Origin: CAJQQK01 sp049116495
GTDB lineage: Bacteria > Pseudomonadota > Alphaproteobacteria > Rhizobiales > Hyphomicrobiaceae
Length of the DNA: 64,000 nucleotides
Assembly (NCBI GenBank): GCA_049116495.1
Contig: JAGDYV010000020.1
Location: forward strand, 15,647-79,646
Reading direction: 5' to 3'
Each line of letters starts with the position of its first letter. Position 1 is the stretch's first letter. A program made the translations under genes and the position numbers. Below, one piece after another: positions 26,522-35,855 of the stretch. The notes under the pieces were generated by a model that was not told the origin of the DNA, made no database searches, and saw nothing but the letters and a program-made list of their open reading frames with translations.

Positions 26522-28151
26522 TGTTTGCGACGATGTCCTGAATTTCTGGTTCGCCGTGAAGCTCTGCGGCGGCGCGCATCATGACGGTGAGACGTTGTCT
26601 GTGCTTGTGTCGCTCGGTGGCAGTCCAAGACACATCTGCTGAATGCTCTGAAAGTGGAAACTTGGTGGGATCAACGTTCGTATCCGCCCGCAGTAACGAA
26701 CTATCAGGCCCTGCGGGTGCCAGAGCGAACGGTTTCCTGGCTTCCAGACTGAGTGTTTTGTCGGTCAAGGTGGGGTTCGAACATACGGTTTTCACGATCC
26801 GGCGTCTGACCTCATCGCAGCCTGTGTCAAACCAAGATATGGCTCTGTTGGTGAACGTCAGCAAAAGCCGTTGGGGTTCGAACATTTCTGATGGTTGTTG
26901 TGTGTATTGCTGACGAGCTTGCAGTTTATTGATCGTGTCGCGGAGCGTCTGGCGCTTGGCTTCAAACTCTGCGTCGTCAATAAGGCCGCGAATACGCAGA
27001 TCAGTCAGGTTTGAGAGCTGGCTTTCAGTATCAGCGACGGTTCGCTCTAATTGTTCTTGGCGCTCGGCAGCTGAGGTTTTCAATTTTGCTGTGTCGCGCT
27101 CTAAACGGTTCGTGGCCCACTTATGCAACGTAGCTGGCGTATAGAGCCGGGTGAGCAATGATCGCACTTGTTCATGCAGGGCTTTGGCTTCAATGGAAGG
27201 CTGATTGCAGCGCCTGGTCCGATGTTTTCGGGTGCAATGGTAGTAGACATAGTGGGTGCCGTGCCGGTTGGTCTTGTGCTCCGCTGTCACCGACAGACCA
27301 CACACACCACAACTCAGCAAACCACGATAGGTGAAACTGTAGCGCTTCGGCCGAGCCTGCTCTGGTCGGCCAACGACTTGCTGCAGGCGTTCAAACTCGT
27401 TGTATGACAGCATTGGCTTGTGTTTGCCGGGATGTAGCTTTTCGTTCCAAAGAATTGCTCCGCTATAGAAGGGATTGTTCAGTATCCCATGAAGGGTACT
27501 GGCGGCCATCGGTGAGCCTCCTCGGCGTTTGGTCTTTGGCGTTCGATAGCCCCACTCATCGTTCACGACACGGCAGATACCATGCACTGAATGCGTGCCT
27601 GACAAGGCCATTTGAAACATTTTTTGGATCAGTGGGAAGTGCTCTGGATCAGGCACAATCGTCTTGGTGTCTTTGCAGTTCTTGTATCCAATGGGAGCGC
27701 GGTTGGGTCGCCACCCATTAGCAATCTTGGTGCGGTTCCCGCGCTTCACGTTCTCCGAGAGGTTATCAACGTAGTACTTGCTGTATCCAAAGATGATCGA
27801 GAGCATGAACTTGCCCTGGGAATTGTTTTCAAAGCTGAAGGTTGAGAACTTGAGGTCTTTGAGCGCGCCACCGTCCAATAGATAGATGATGCGGCCACCA
27901 TCAACGGAGTTGCGAGCTAACCGATCTGGATGCCAGGCAATGATACCGTCGGCTTCACCAGATTCTATGCGGCTGAGCATGTCATCAAAGATCGGACGAC
28001 CTGGTGCTTTGGCGCTGCAGGCTTCTTCCAACACTTCAACAATTTGAACATCGGAGAACTTTGCTTCCAGTTCACTGATCTGTGATTCAATCGACAGCAC
28101 CTGCCGGTCTTCGGCTTCAGATGATTTGCGGCAATAGATGAAGTATTTCAT
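26466..28151 (-). CDS. Large serine recombinase
   Basis: 561 residues. The resolvase domain starts MKYFIYCRKSSEAEDRQ with the nucleophile serine at 10, and has the arginine motif in IIAWHPDRLARN. It is followed by a recombinase domain, a zinc ribbon (LLSCGVCGLSVTAEH then YYHCTRKHRTRRCNQ) and a coiled-coil arm (about 360-430). Such enzymes integrate and excise elements directionally at short att sites. It is a second recombinase class in an island whose boundaries fit a tyrosine integrase, implying a nested or older element. Start ATG 28151. Confidence 0.93.
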   Translation of the reverse strand: MKYFIYCRKSSEAEDRQVLSIESQISELEAKFSDVQIVEVLEEACSAKAPGRPIFDDMLSRIESGEADGIIAWHPDRLARNSVDGGRIIYLLDGGALKDLKFSTFSFENNSQGKFMLSIIFGYSKYYVDNLSENVKRGNRTKIANGWRPNRAPIGYKNCKDTKTIVPDPEHFPLIQKMFQMALSGTHSVHGICRVVNDEWGYRTPKTKRRGGSPMAASTLHGILNNPFYSGAILWNEKLHPGKHKPMLSYNEFERLQQVVGRPEQARPKRYSFTYRGLLSCGVCGLSVTAEHKTNRHGTHYVYYHCTRKHRTRRCNQPSIEAKALHEQVRSLLTRLYTPATLHKWATNRLERDTAKLKTSAAERQEQLERTVADTESQLSNLTDLRIRGLIDDAEFEAKRQTLRDTINKLQARQQYTQQPSEMFEPQRLLLTFTNRAISWFDTGCDEVRRRIVKTVCSNPTLTDKTLSLEARKPFALAPAGPDSSLLRADTNVDPTKFPLSEHSADVSWTATERHKHRQRLTVMMRAAAELHGEPEIQDIVANIKWLEEHCQTDCSCTPLH

Positions 28152-28869
28152 ACGATAGAAAGTTACCTGCCGATTCTACCGCAGCTCAGAATTCTGTCTA
28201 ATCGATCTGGTCGGAATCGACGGTTGGTTCCTTAATCGTACTAGGCCAACGCAGTCGGGCTAGGCTGGGTTATGTTCCGGTTCTGGAACACGATCTATCA
28301 CCAAGATAGGTATGAAGTCGGGCGTATTCGCAGTGTTTTTCCGTTCTGTTTTGTCGATTAATCTCAGCGCCTTACTGATCATGTTCACGTATGCGCCCCT
28401 TCAAATCTGATTGTCAGGGGCATTTGCAGGGGCAGATAAAATCCACATAAAATTAGCAGTTACACCACATCATCTTCGCCTGTCGAATCCTCAAAAATAT
28501 CCCACAACCACAGACCGTTTCGCCGAAGGCGTTGGCACTCCCGGTGACACTGCTGCAAGAATTTCAATAAGCGTGCGTCATCAATCATACGTGTCAGTCT
28601 ATCGACGACAGACAACAGGAACTAGACGGCACCATGCGCTGCTAACGGAACCAAACTCACTAGAGAATACTTTGGAGGATCTAACTACGGGAGGAAGGGG
28701 TTACCCTTCCTAGAAACGGGAAGGGTACGCACTCTTTGTCTCCCGTGGTTATTTCCTATGCCTAGGTTAAATATGTCAAAAGCTCCAAAATCGGCACATC
28801 GTGCCCTCTAGTGACTGGGTTGCCCTTTCCATATCATGGGCACTGTTAGCAGCCCCTAACGTTCTATGT
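28152..28869. other. Intergenic region with inverted repeats, no clear gene
   Basis: 718 bp between the serine recombinase start and the Xre gene. A frame at 28411-28713 has no family match or ribosome site. An 8-bp perfect hairpin (AGGAAGGG, GTTA loop) lies at 28692-28711, followed by a related GGGAAGGGTA and an ACGGGA/TCCCGT pair. A GCCCCT/AGGGGC pair lies near 28397-28424. These could be regulatory or recombination sites. Confidence 0.45.
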
Positions 28870-29217
28870 ATGCAAACCAATTATGCCCTGGAGCTTAAAG
28901 TCGCCCGTCGCCTATCAGGTCTCAGCCAGTATGAGATCGCACATCTTCTCGGTGTCAGTCGTTCGCGTGTTTCCAAGCTAGAATGCGGCATTGCCCGGCC
29001 GACACCGGATGAACTGACCACCCTGTCGTTGATCTACTCGACCAGCTTCTTGACCATGCGTGGTGCGGTCATGCCAACGATCCATGCAAATCTCGAAGAA
29101 CGTCTGCACTCATTGCCGAACAAGGACAGCTATACGCAGGGAACGTCACCGAAAGCCGATACGCTCAATACCCTCACCGAACGCTTAGCAACTAAACGAA
29201 AGCTGTATGGCGCTTAG
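28870..29217 (+). CDS. Xre-family HTH transcriptional regulator
   Basis: 115 residues. A helix-turn-helix of the Cro/CI type spans about residues 10-60 (ELKVARRLSGLSQYEIAHLL, then GVSRSRVSKLECGIARP). The C-terminal tail is polar without a sensor domain. It probably represses its own operon. ATG 28870 was chosen because it places the HTH normally; no strong ribosome site. It overlaps the next gene by 11 bp, indicating co-translation. Confidence 0.85.
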   Translation: MQTNYALELKVARRLSGLSQYEIAHLLGVSRSRVSKLECGIARPTPDELTTLSLIYSTSFLTMRGAVMPTIHANLEERLHSLPNKDSYTQGTSPKADTLNTLTERLATKRKLYGA

Positions 29218-29698
29218 AACAAACAATGTGTTGGCGCTCGCTGCCGCCAGCATCAAAGTCGGGCATGTGTTTCTGATTGACGGCACACCGTACGATTGGG
29301 GCAGTTCCCGTGACGCCAGTGACTCAGCCCTGCAAGCCTACGAGTACGCCGCCAAGAAGATCAAATACTACCGGCCGGAACTCATGGTCACGGAACTGGT
29401 GACCGGCAAATCAAAGAAGGGTCAGTACACCCGCAGCCTGATCAACCAGTTCATGAAGGCTGCACAAGATAACGACGTACCGTGGCTGCTTACCACCCGC
29501 GAACAACACCACGCCAACAAGTTTCAAGAAGCGATCAAGCTGGTTGAACGCTTCCCGGAAATGAAATCTACCCTGCCACCGAAGCGCTACTGGTGGCAGA
29601 CGGAAGACCAGCGCATGATTATTTTTGAGGCGACGGCTTTGGCTTTCACAGCAATTGAGGAAACACAACGCAACAACGCTGAACAAGAGCAAGCATGA
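29207..29698 (+). CDS. RNase H-fold (RuvC-like) protein of unknown function
   Basis: 163 residues. The pattern LALAAASIKVGHVFLIDGTPYDWGSSRDAS, shortened here as FLIDGTPYDWGSSRDAS, followed by LMVTELVTG and a C-terminal IIFEATALAFTAIEE fits a RuvC/YqgF-type RNase H fold with acidic residues after strands one and four. Similar orphan proteins occur in Rhizobiales genomes (recollection). It could be a Holliday-junction or structure-specific nuclease. It is translationally coupled to the Xre regulator. Activity is inference. Confidence 0.55.
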   Translation: MALRTNNVLALAAASIKVGHVFLIDGTPYDWGSSRDASDSALQAYEYAAKKIKYYRPELMVTELVTGKSKKGQYTRSLINQFMKAAQDNDVPWLLTTREQHHANKFQEAIKLVERFPEMKSTLPPKRYWWQTEDQRMIIFEATALAFTAIEETQRNNAEQEQA

Positions 29699-29871
29699 TG
29701 GACCTGATCAAGATGGTGCAAGTATCGTGCGCGGGTGTTGAGCGCTCTTCTGCGCTATCGTTGACTGGCATAGTCCGTGCAAATTTGTGTGCTCACTGGC
29801 CAGATGATACATTACGCTGACCAAGTATTGCGTCCTAGAGTCGGTAACCTTTGACGCAATACAGAGAACCC

Positions 29872-31512
29872 ATGAAAATCAAAACCATTCAGCTAAAGAA
29901 CGGCTACAAACGGTTCCATGACATCACCATTGATCTTGGTGATGCACCACCACGCATTGTTGCTCTGGTTGGTCCCAACGGCTGTGGCAAAAGCAGCGTT
30001 TTTGACGGAATATTGTGGCTCGTGGGTTCGCAGCAACAGATTGGGCGGGACGGTCAGAAAAATGCCGACTTCCACTCCATGGATCAGGACAATAAGGTCC
30101 GACGAGAAGACGTTGTAGTTGAATTTGACGAAGGCGAATTCACCAAAGCATGGCAAAGGAAAGCTGAGACCGGCAAGCCAGGTACATTGTTCTCATTTCG
30201 GAGCTCGTATCGGTACAACACAGAGGTCAAAATCAAAGACATCAAAGCGAACTCAGACATAGCAGCAAACAATATTGGTGCGGCGAGTTCTGCAGCGATA
30301 GATGCCAAGATGGAAGACAGCTATCGTCGTTTGCAAGCAGAGTATAGACGTCTAGTAGATGAAGATGACCTGACTGGCAGCCAGTCGCGCAACAAATTGA
30401 TTGGTGACCTCAACCAGTCATTGAAACGTTGCTTGGATCTTGAGATTACAAGTTTGGGCAACGTCGAAGGCAATCAAGGGACGCTCTACTTTTCAAAACC
30501 AGATCAAGGAAAGCCATTTGAGTTTAACGTCTTGTCATCAGGCGAGAAGGAAGTAGTGGACTTGCTGCTGGACCTATATCTGCGACGTCAGGAATACGAT
30601 GAGACTGTTTTCATAATTGATGAGCCTGAGCTGCACATTTCAACAGCGATCCAGCGCAAGTTGATTGTCGAGATCAATCGACTTATCGGTCAGAAATGCC
30701 AGCTTTGGATTTCTACTCACAGCATCGGCTTGTTGCGAGCTTTACAGGAAGACCTGTCCGATGAGTGCGAAGTCATTTATTTCGATCCAGAAATGAATTT
30801 CGGTAGCGAACCGCAAATTCTCAAACCGATGCGAAAAAGCCAAGATAATTGGCGGAGGATTTTCGCCACAGCTCTTGACGACCTGGTTGAGCTGGTGAGT
30901 CCGAGGCGATTGATTTATTGCGAAGGGAAAGCAGAACCAAAGGGTGGTCGCGAAGCCGGGCTAGACGCGGACGTATACAATCAAATTTTCGGCGTTAGTC
31001 ATGGTGACACGCAGTTTGTCTCAAGTGGCGGAGCCGACGAGTTGAGCCAACGGAGTGAAATTGCAATCAAGGTTCTGTCCAAGATATTTCCAGAGCTTGA
31101 AATTTGGGTGCTGGAGGATCGTGATTACGCATCTGGACACCCGACGACACAAGCTGACCGGGGCGAACGACTGACTATGATGGGCGAGCGTCACCGAGTC
31201 CTGGTGCGGCGGGAAATTGAAAACTACCTATATGACAAAGAAGTTCTCAGTGCTTATTGCGCCAGCAAGGACGTTGAGTTCGATCTGGCCGCCTATGACA
31301 ATGAAGTTGGTAGTATAGAAGACCATCCCGTTAAAGATATGACGGGCAAGATTAAGAACTTCTGCAGCATCAAGGGCAGCGTTAAACCCGACCAGTTCAA
31401 GCGAGAACTAGCTAAGCATGTTGTGCCAGGTATGGCCGTGTATGAAGAACTCCACTCGTGCATTTTTGGTGAGTTGTCGCAGCAAGCAAAGACTGAGGCC
31501 GCCGCCGACTAA
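29872..31512 (+). CDS. ABC-type (OLD/RecF-like) ATPase with C-terminal Toprim-like/DUF4435-like domain
   Basis: 546 residues. The ATPase begins MKIKTIQLKNGYKRFHDI, with Walker A LVGPNGCGKSSVFDG, signature LSSGEKEVVDLLLDL, Walker B VFIIDEPELHIS and H-loop WISTHSIGL. The C-terminal part starts LIYCEGKAEPKGG and has an acidic WVLEDRDYASG, the E...DxD layout of Toprim-like nuclease domains in OLD and DUF4435 proteins. Such ATPase-nuclease fusions act in phage defence and plasmid restriction. ATG 29872 chosen; TTG 29851 is in frame. It has no obvious partner except the TPR membrane gene 134 bp downstream. Confidence 0.82.
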   Translation: MKIKTIQLKNGYKRFHDITIDLGDAPPRIVALVGPNGCGKSSVFDGILWLVGSQQQIGRDGQKNADFHSMDQDNKVRREDVVVEFDEGEFTKAWQRKAETGKPGTLFSFRSSYRYNTEVKIKDIKANSDIAANNIGAASSAAIDAKMEDSYRRLQAEYRRLVDEDDLTGSQSRNKLIGDLNQSLKRCLDLEITSLGNVEGNQGTLYFSKPDQGKPFEFNVLSSGEKEVVDLLLDLYLRRQEYDETVFIIDEPELHISTAIQRKLIVEINRLIGQKCQLWISTHSIGLLRALQEDLSDECEVIYFDPEMNFGSEPQILKPMRKSQDNWRRIFATALDDLVELVSPRRLIYCEGKAEPKGGREAGLDADVYNQIFGVSHGDTQFVSSGGADELSQRSEIAIKVLSKIFPELEIWVLEDRDYASGHPTTQADRGERLTMMGERHRVLVRREIENYLYDKEVLSAYCASKDVEFDLAAYDNEVGSIEDHPVKDMTGKIKNFCSIKGSVKPDQFKRELAKHVVPGMAVYEELHSCIFGELSQQAKTEAAAD

Positions 31513-31646
31513 TTGATCGGTAGTCCATATAGCCGCATAAAATCCGACATTGAGATAGTGATCCCAGATTCAACTATTGCACAGCACAGTGCTCGCCGTT
31601 AGCATTTTGTTAAGTATATTTGATGTGCGTAGTTGGGGGCGCAGGG

Positions 31647-32792
31647 ATGGACTTTAGTGAGTGGCTTGGGTTGTTGGCCGATCCGGAGGTTCGAGAGGGT
31701 ATCGCTACAGCACTCGAAAAGACCAAGGCGTTTCTTCAACCCGTGCTCGGTCCCTGGGGTGACTTGATCAAAACCCTCGGCGGCATCCTCGCTCCGTTTA
31801 TTACGATCTTAGCCGGTGGATACGCCATCGTGCATAAACGTCGCTATGCCGAACGGAACCTGCCCACGAGACTTCAAGAATATCAAAATCGACGACAGTC
31901 CCAAGTAGCTCAAGGACGTGAGACGCTTAGGTTAGCGGCGTTACTGCCTTCATCAGATCGGCAAATCAACGAGCCAATCTATCGAAAGTCACATCTGAAA
32001 CACGCTATTCGCCGCTACGGAGTTGCAAAACCACGGTCACTATTATCGTTCCTTGCTTATCCCTTCCGTTCAACAACGCGGAAAGCAGAAGCCAATATCA
32101 CCGTTGCTATCACTGAGCTGCAAAATCAGATCAAGCAGCAAGCGGAAATAGATCAGGATCGACGTGATCGCTTGAGCATTGCACTGCTCATTGAAGGAGC
32201 GCAGCTGGCATCGGATGCTGCGAAGGCAGCCGATGATGAACAACGTAGACTGAACCTTGAAGCGAAGAATCGATTCTCGCAGGCTGTTGAGATCAATCCC
32301 ACAGATCTGGAAGCAGAGCTGTATCTAGCGCAACAACTGGCCGTTCTGGGTGACAATGACGTTGCTTTGGAGCGATACAAGAACCTAGTCCAATCAGCCA
32401 TCGGAAAGAGCCAATTAGACATAGCGGCTGAGGCAGAAAAGGGCGCGGCCTTGCTGCATGAGTTGAAGGGTGCGACCGGCAATGCCAAAGACGCAATTGA
32501 AAGAGGGATCGACCACCTACAAGCGCATGAACATGATACGGAGCGCCTCGCTGACTTCCACGAGTTGGCAGCACGAATGCACGGAGGGCTCGGGAACAAC
32601 ATTCGGCAAAGCGAAAGACTGACGGAAGCGGAACGGCTATATCGCGTGCTAGGAGAAAGAAAGTATCCTAGCCAGATTAGGCGAATTGAAGATGAACTGA
32701 GGACCTTGCGACAAGCCAACCACAGTCCGCCACAACCGACCGTACCCGCAAACTATAGCGATACTGAAGCAGGCAATCCGAAGACAACCTGA
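31647..32792 (+). CDS. Membrane-anchored TPR-like protein
   Basis: 381 residues, no named family. One hydrophobic segment near residues 40-58 (ILAPFITILAGGYAIVH) is followed by a basic stretch, then a long alanine/glutamate-rich helical region with TPR-like repeats (FSQAVEINPTDLEAELYLAQ and LAVLGDNDVALERYKNLV). It is probably an inner-membrane protein with a cytosolic scaffold. ATG 31647 follows GCAGGG; ATG 31620 and 31623 are in frame upstream. Its 3' end overlaps the antisense gene at 32753 by 40 bp. Confidence 0.72.
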   Translation: MDFSEWLGLLADPEVREGIATALEKTKAFLQPVLGPWGDLIKTLGGILAPFITILAGGYAIVHKRRYAERNLPTRLQEYQNRRQSQVAQGRETLRLAALLPSSDRQINEPIYRKSHLKHAIRRYGVAKPRSLLSFLAYPFRSTTRKAEANITVAITELQNQIKQQAEIDQDRRDRLSIALLIEGAQLASDAAKAADDEQRRLNLEAKNRFSQAVEINPTDLEAELYLAQQLAVLGDNDVALERYKNLVQSAIGKSQLDIAAEAEKGAALLHELKGATGNAKDAIERGIDHLQAHEHDTERLADFHELAARMHGGLGNNIRQSERLTEAERLYRVLGERKYPSQIRRIEDELRTLRQANHSPPQPTVPANYSDTEAGNPKTT

Positions 32793-33028
32793 CAAAAGAA
32801 GCCGAGCAAATAGGCGGAGATGGTAGCCACCAGATTATGTGGCAGAGCTTCAGCTGCAATCATTCCCCAATGCACTGGCGTCTCAATTCCCGAACCAATA
32901 GTGGCTGTCCGCACTGTGTTGATGGACATGACTGTCAAAGCAACAAAGCAGGGCAGCATGACCCACCACGACACGCCAAAGAAAGCCAGAAACGCCGTTG
33001 TGCAAACGACAAGATAAGCGCCCATCAT
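32753..33028 (-). CDS. Small three-helix membrane protein
   Basis: 91 residues with hydrophobic segments at about 5-35 (VVCTTAFLAFFGVSWWVMLP and CFVALTVMSI) and 65-85 (ISAYLLGFFCQVVFGL). ATG 33028 lies 5 nt after GGAG. Composition resembles phage or island holin-like or accessory membrane proteins, but no motif decides. It converges with, and overlaps by 40 bp, the TPR gene. Confidence 0.58.
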   Translation of the reverse strand: MMGAYLVVCTTAFLAFFGVSWWVMLPCFVALTVMSINTVRTATIGSGIETPVHWGMIAAEALPHNLVATISAYLLGFFCQVVFGLPASVSL

Positions 33029-33153
33029 CCCCACTCCATCAATGTGATGGAGCTAATTCATGATTCGTGTCGAATTGAGGATTGTTCTTCAGAGTTTTCC
33101 CGAAGAAAGCGTAGGATAGAAGCGTTACTGCAAGACAAGCCACAAGCGGTCGC

Positions 33154-34011
33154 TCACTTCGAAGAGGCGTCACCGATTTGCGCGATGATCGGTCTAGCTT
33201 CAAAGACTGTCAGTTTTTTGGTGTGCCCGTTAACGTCTTCAACGGTGTCGTAGACTAGTGCAACCCTGGAACTCATTTCGTCACCCAGGCGACGTGAGAT
33301 GGCGTAGTTACTCATGCTCTGCGTCAGGAGTTGGATCGTTTGAGCGTCAGCGTCACGATCGAGCTCAAAGAAAATGGTGCGGCCTTCTTCGAAGTCAAAC
33401 ACACGCCCATTCCCTGTATTCGCATTAAAAGACGCAACGCTGAATTCACGGACCCGAACGGTGTCGTCGGTGACAGATGTGTTCAGATGGCTCTTGGTAC
33501 GACTATCGAAGACGATGTTGTTGTGGCTGCCAATAATCGTGATTGAACCCGCACCGTTCCCGATAATTCTATGGGATTCTCGCAGTGCTGGCTCGATGGC
33601 ATCTCCCAGAGCTGCCAAGTCGCCCGGATTGAGTGATTCTGACTGTTCGAGAGCTTCAATGCCGGAATCTCCAGCGCGTCCGACTGCGCGATTTATTACG
33701 GTGTAGACGAACTGCTTCACAAAATCTGCCGTTATGTTGATGCCGACAGCCTGACCTAGAGAACCGAGTAGAGCAGCGTTCATTACAAATTGATATACCG
33801 CCTCATAGCTACCTTCTCTTTGGGTGGTGAGGTTCAGTTGGAAATATCGAGCGCTCACGTTCTTCTTCTGCACCCGCATACCTTCCAAGTAGGCAGCTGG
33901 AATCGAAATAGCACGTGCAATGTTTGCTATGGCTAGTCCTGCCTCATAGGCAGGCAGCACATGATCCTTGGCCAGTTGACCGTCGAATTTGACGACAATA
34001 TCGCTTTTCAT
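33154..34011 (-). CDS. Unknown conserved island protein (DUF7946-like N-terminus)
   Basis: 285 residues. It begins MKSDIVVKFDGQLAKDHVLP followed by AYEAGLAIANIARAI, a start I associate with an uncharacterised domain found in defence islands (recollection, not checked). The middle has a weakly hydrophobic helix (AALLGSLGQAVGINI). The C-terminal third is beta-rich (SITIIGSHNNIVF and GRVFDFEEGRTIFFELD). No catalytic residues evident. It precedes the integrase gene on the same strand, separated by 286 bp without a gene. Confidence 0.65.
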   Translation of the reverse strand: MKSDIVVKFDGQLAKDHVLPAYEAGLAIANIARAISIPAAYLEGMRVQKKNVSARYFQLNLTTQREGSYEAVYQFVMNAALLGSLGQAVGINITADFVKQFVYTVINRAVGRAGDSGIEALEQSESLNPGDLAALGDAIEPALRESHRIIGNGAGSITIIGSHNNIVFDSRTKSHLNTSVTDDTVRVREFSVASFNANTGNGRVFDFEEGRTIFFELDRDADAQTIQLLTQSMSNYAISRRLGDEMSSRVALVYDTVEDVNGHTKKLTVFEARPIIAQIGDASSK

Positions 34012-34297
34012 AACATCCTGGAACGTTGTTAGTGATTTTCCAAAAGTGTGGGCGACTTACAGAGCAGAGAGGCAGAATCGACGCAATCCGATTACGTCTG
34101 CGCTCCACAAAGAAACAACAACTCATCTCTGAGGAAAGAACAAGGCGTGCAACATGTAATCGTCATTGGCTTTCGTTCATGGCTGTGTTGCTAAACCACT
34201 GAAACAGATTCAGAAATCACCGATTTGCAGGCATTGTGGAATAGGGATACAGCACCCCCAGCCGTATCCCTGTTTGAAGGGCTGCTCATAGCAGCAC

Positions 34298-35419
34298 CTA
34301 GACTTGGTTCTGTTTGGTGATGAGGCCCACCAAGAAGCGTTCGTGCTGTGTGACCACCTCCCGCATCTCCTCCTGATACGAATACCGGTTGTATACAGCA
34401 GCCACACCAGTGATCGTGCCACTGGCGTGATTGAGCAGCTTCTCAGTCACATGAATCGGCACACCCAACCGCGCCAGGTTGGAGCTGTATGTCCGACGTA
34501 GGTCATGCAGCGTGTATGGCGGTAGTTTAAGTGGCGCATCAAACTGCGCTTTAGCTTTGCCCCAGCCGTTGAAGGTTTTGCTCTCGTCATACCGAGACGG
34601 AAACAGCAGATCGCCGGTGTTTGGCAGATCATCAATTAACTGCAAGGCATGTTGTTCAAGCGGCAACCGATGCTCCCGCTTGTTCTTGGTAAAGCCAGTC
34701 GGGAAGGTGATGGCGTTGTCAGCAATCCAGCTTCGTCTAAGGGCAGCAATCTCACCCCGGCGCTGTCCAGTCAGGATCAACAGTTGAATGATGCTGCCGT
34801 ACGGGTAGCTGACCTCTTCAGCTCGTTGCCATACAGTAATGAGTTCTTGGTCAGTTAGTATCCGATCCCGCGACTGCTTCTTGAAGGTCAGAGCGGGCAT
34901 GGGTGAGCGTTCCAGGATATTTCGCTTCACACACCAATTCATCATGGTACGCAAGGCAACGAAGGCGTGCTCTTGTTCTGATGGGGTGTCTCGCAGTGGC
35001 TCCAGCACCGCCATGATGTCGGGAGCGGTGACATCATGGAGGTCTGCCTCGAAGTTGAAATGCAGGTTCAGTTGTCGGCGGTAGTCTTTGACGGTCCGGG
35101 GTTTGTTGCGGGTAGCAGCGTCATGCAGAAACTTCTCCCGAGCTTCAAAGAAGGTGATGCTAATCCTTGGTTGCTTGCCGGTTGACTGATTTTCTTCAGC
35201 CTGTACCCGCTTAGCCTCTTTTCTCGCGTCGGCGAGGGAGACGTCTGGATAACGTCCGAGTGTCTTGAGCTGTCTACGCCTCCCAAACATAACGACAAAT
35301 GACTTGCTGCCACCTTGAGAGACCCGCACGCCAAAACCACGGTTAGTCTCATCAAAGTATGTTTTCTGACCCTTTTCAGGGGCACGTAATTTTCGTATCA
35401 GGAGATCCGTTAGTCGCAT
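34298..35419 (-). CDS. Tyrosine-type site-specific integrase of the island
   Basis: 373 residues. The arm-binding N-terminal domain (DETNRGFGVRVSQGGSKSF, then LGRYPDVSLADAR) is of the P4-like type. The catalytic domain has the first Arg in TGQRRGEIAALR, the His-Arg in LHDLRRTYSSNLARLG and the tyrosine in VYNRYSYQEEM. P4-like integrases use tRNA 3' ends as attB, consistent with the tRNA-Thr repeat 130 bp upstream. Start chosen at ATG 35419; ATG 35437 is in frame. It lies at the attR end and reads into the island. Confidence 0.95.
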   Translation of the reverse strand: MRLTDLLIRKLRAPEKGQKTYFDETNRGFGVRVSQGGSKSFVVMFGRRRQLKTLGRYPDVSLADARKEAKRVQAEENQSTGKQPRISITFFEAREKFLHDAATRNKPRTVKDYRRQLNLHFNFEADLHDVTAPDIMAVLEPLRDTPSEQEHAFVALRTMMNWCVKRNILERSPMPALTFKKQSRDRILTDQELITVWQRAEEVSYPYGSIIQLLILTGQRRGEIAALRRSWIADNAITFPTGFTKNKREHRLPLEQHALQLIDDLPNTGDLLFPSRYDESKTFNGWGKAKAQFDAPLKLPPYTLHDLRRTYSSNLARLGVPIHVTEKLLNHASGTITGVAAVYNRYSYQEEMREVVTQHERFLVGLITKQNQV

Positions 35420-35548
35420 CTTAGTCACGCAAATCATGTGAGTATGGGTGAGATGCTAGGTTGATCAATGCGTAATAAATGTCAATGATTTCAGGTAATT
35501 ATTTTGGAGATGTGCTGCAGTGAAAAGTGATGAGAAGTCAATTATTCG

Positions 35549-35595
35549 GATTTGTAATCAGTAGGTCGGGGGTTCGAATCCCTCAGCCGGCACCA
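35549..35595 (+). repeat. attR: right attachment repeat of the island
   Basis: An exact 47-bp copy of the 3' part of tRNA-Thr (21567-21613), including the CCA. It marks the right boundary of the island. Confidence 0.95.
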
Positions 35596-35855
35596 GGGAT
35601 TTCAATGAGTTACGGGTTTTCTCAGCTTGCCCTCCCGAAAAAAGGTAGCACATAGGTAGCAGAATTCGCTTTGCTAGGTGATGTGCTGCGAACCTGCTGC
35701 AATGTGCGCCATCTGCCGAAAACCAACATCTCTGGCCTGGCCACCTGAACGGGGAAGGCTGTCGGTGCGTCTGACTTGGTCAAGACACCGTACTTTCGCA
35801 CTGCACCATCGCATATACAGGACGACCGAGCTTCCTCATGGCCGCCCGGTATTCT

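Larger units (their letters stand above)
21614..35595. mobile_element. 14-kb genomic island integrated in tRNA-Thr
   Basis: Bounded by the 47-bp direct repeat whose left copy is the 3' end of an intact tRNA-Thr. A tyrosine recombinase gene lies next to the right repeat, the usual arrangement for tRNA-targeting islands. The interior is visibly more AT-rich than the flanks between about 22.3 and 25.0 kb. Contents are a conjugation-type ATPase, a large serine recombinase, an Xre regulator and conflict-system-like genes. No relaxase, mating-pair genes or replication initiator are visible, so it looks mobilisable or degenerate rather than self-transmissible. Confidence 0.93.

Noticed and set aside
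28411..28713. 100-codon frame upstream of the Xre gene
   Set aside because: Starts at a weak codon without ribosome site and crosses inverted repeats; no resemblance to a protein family.
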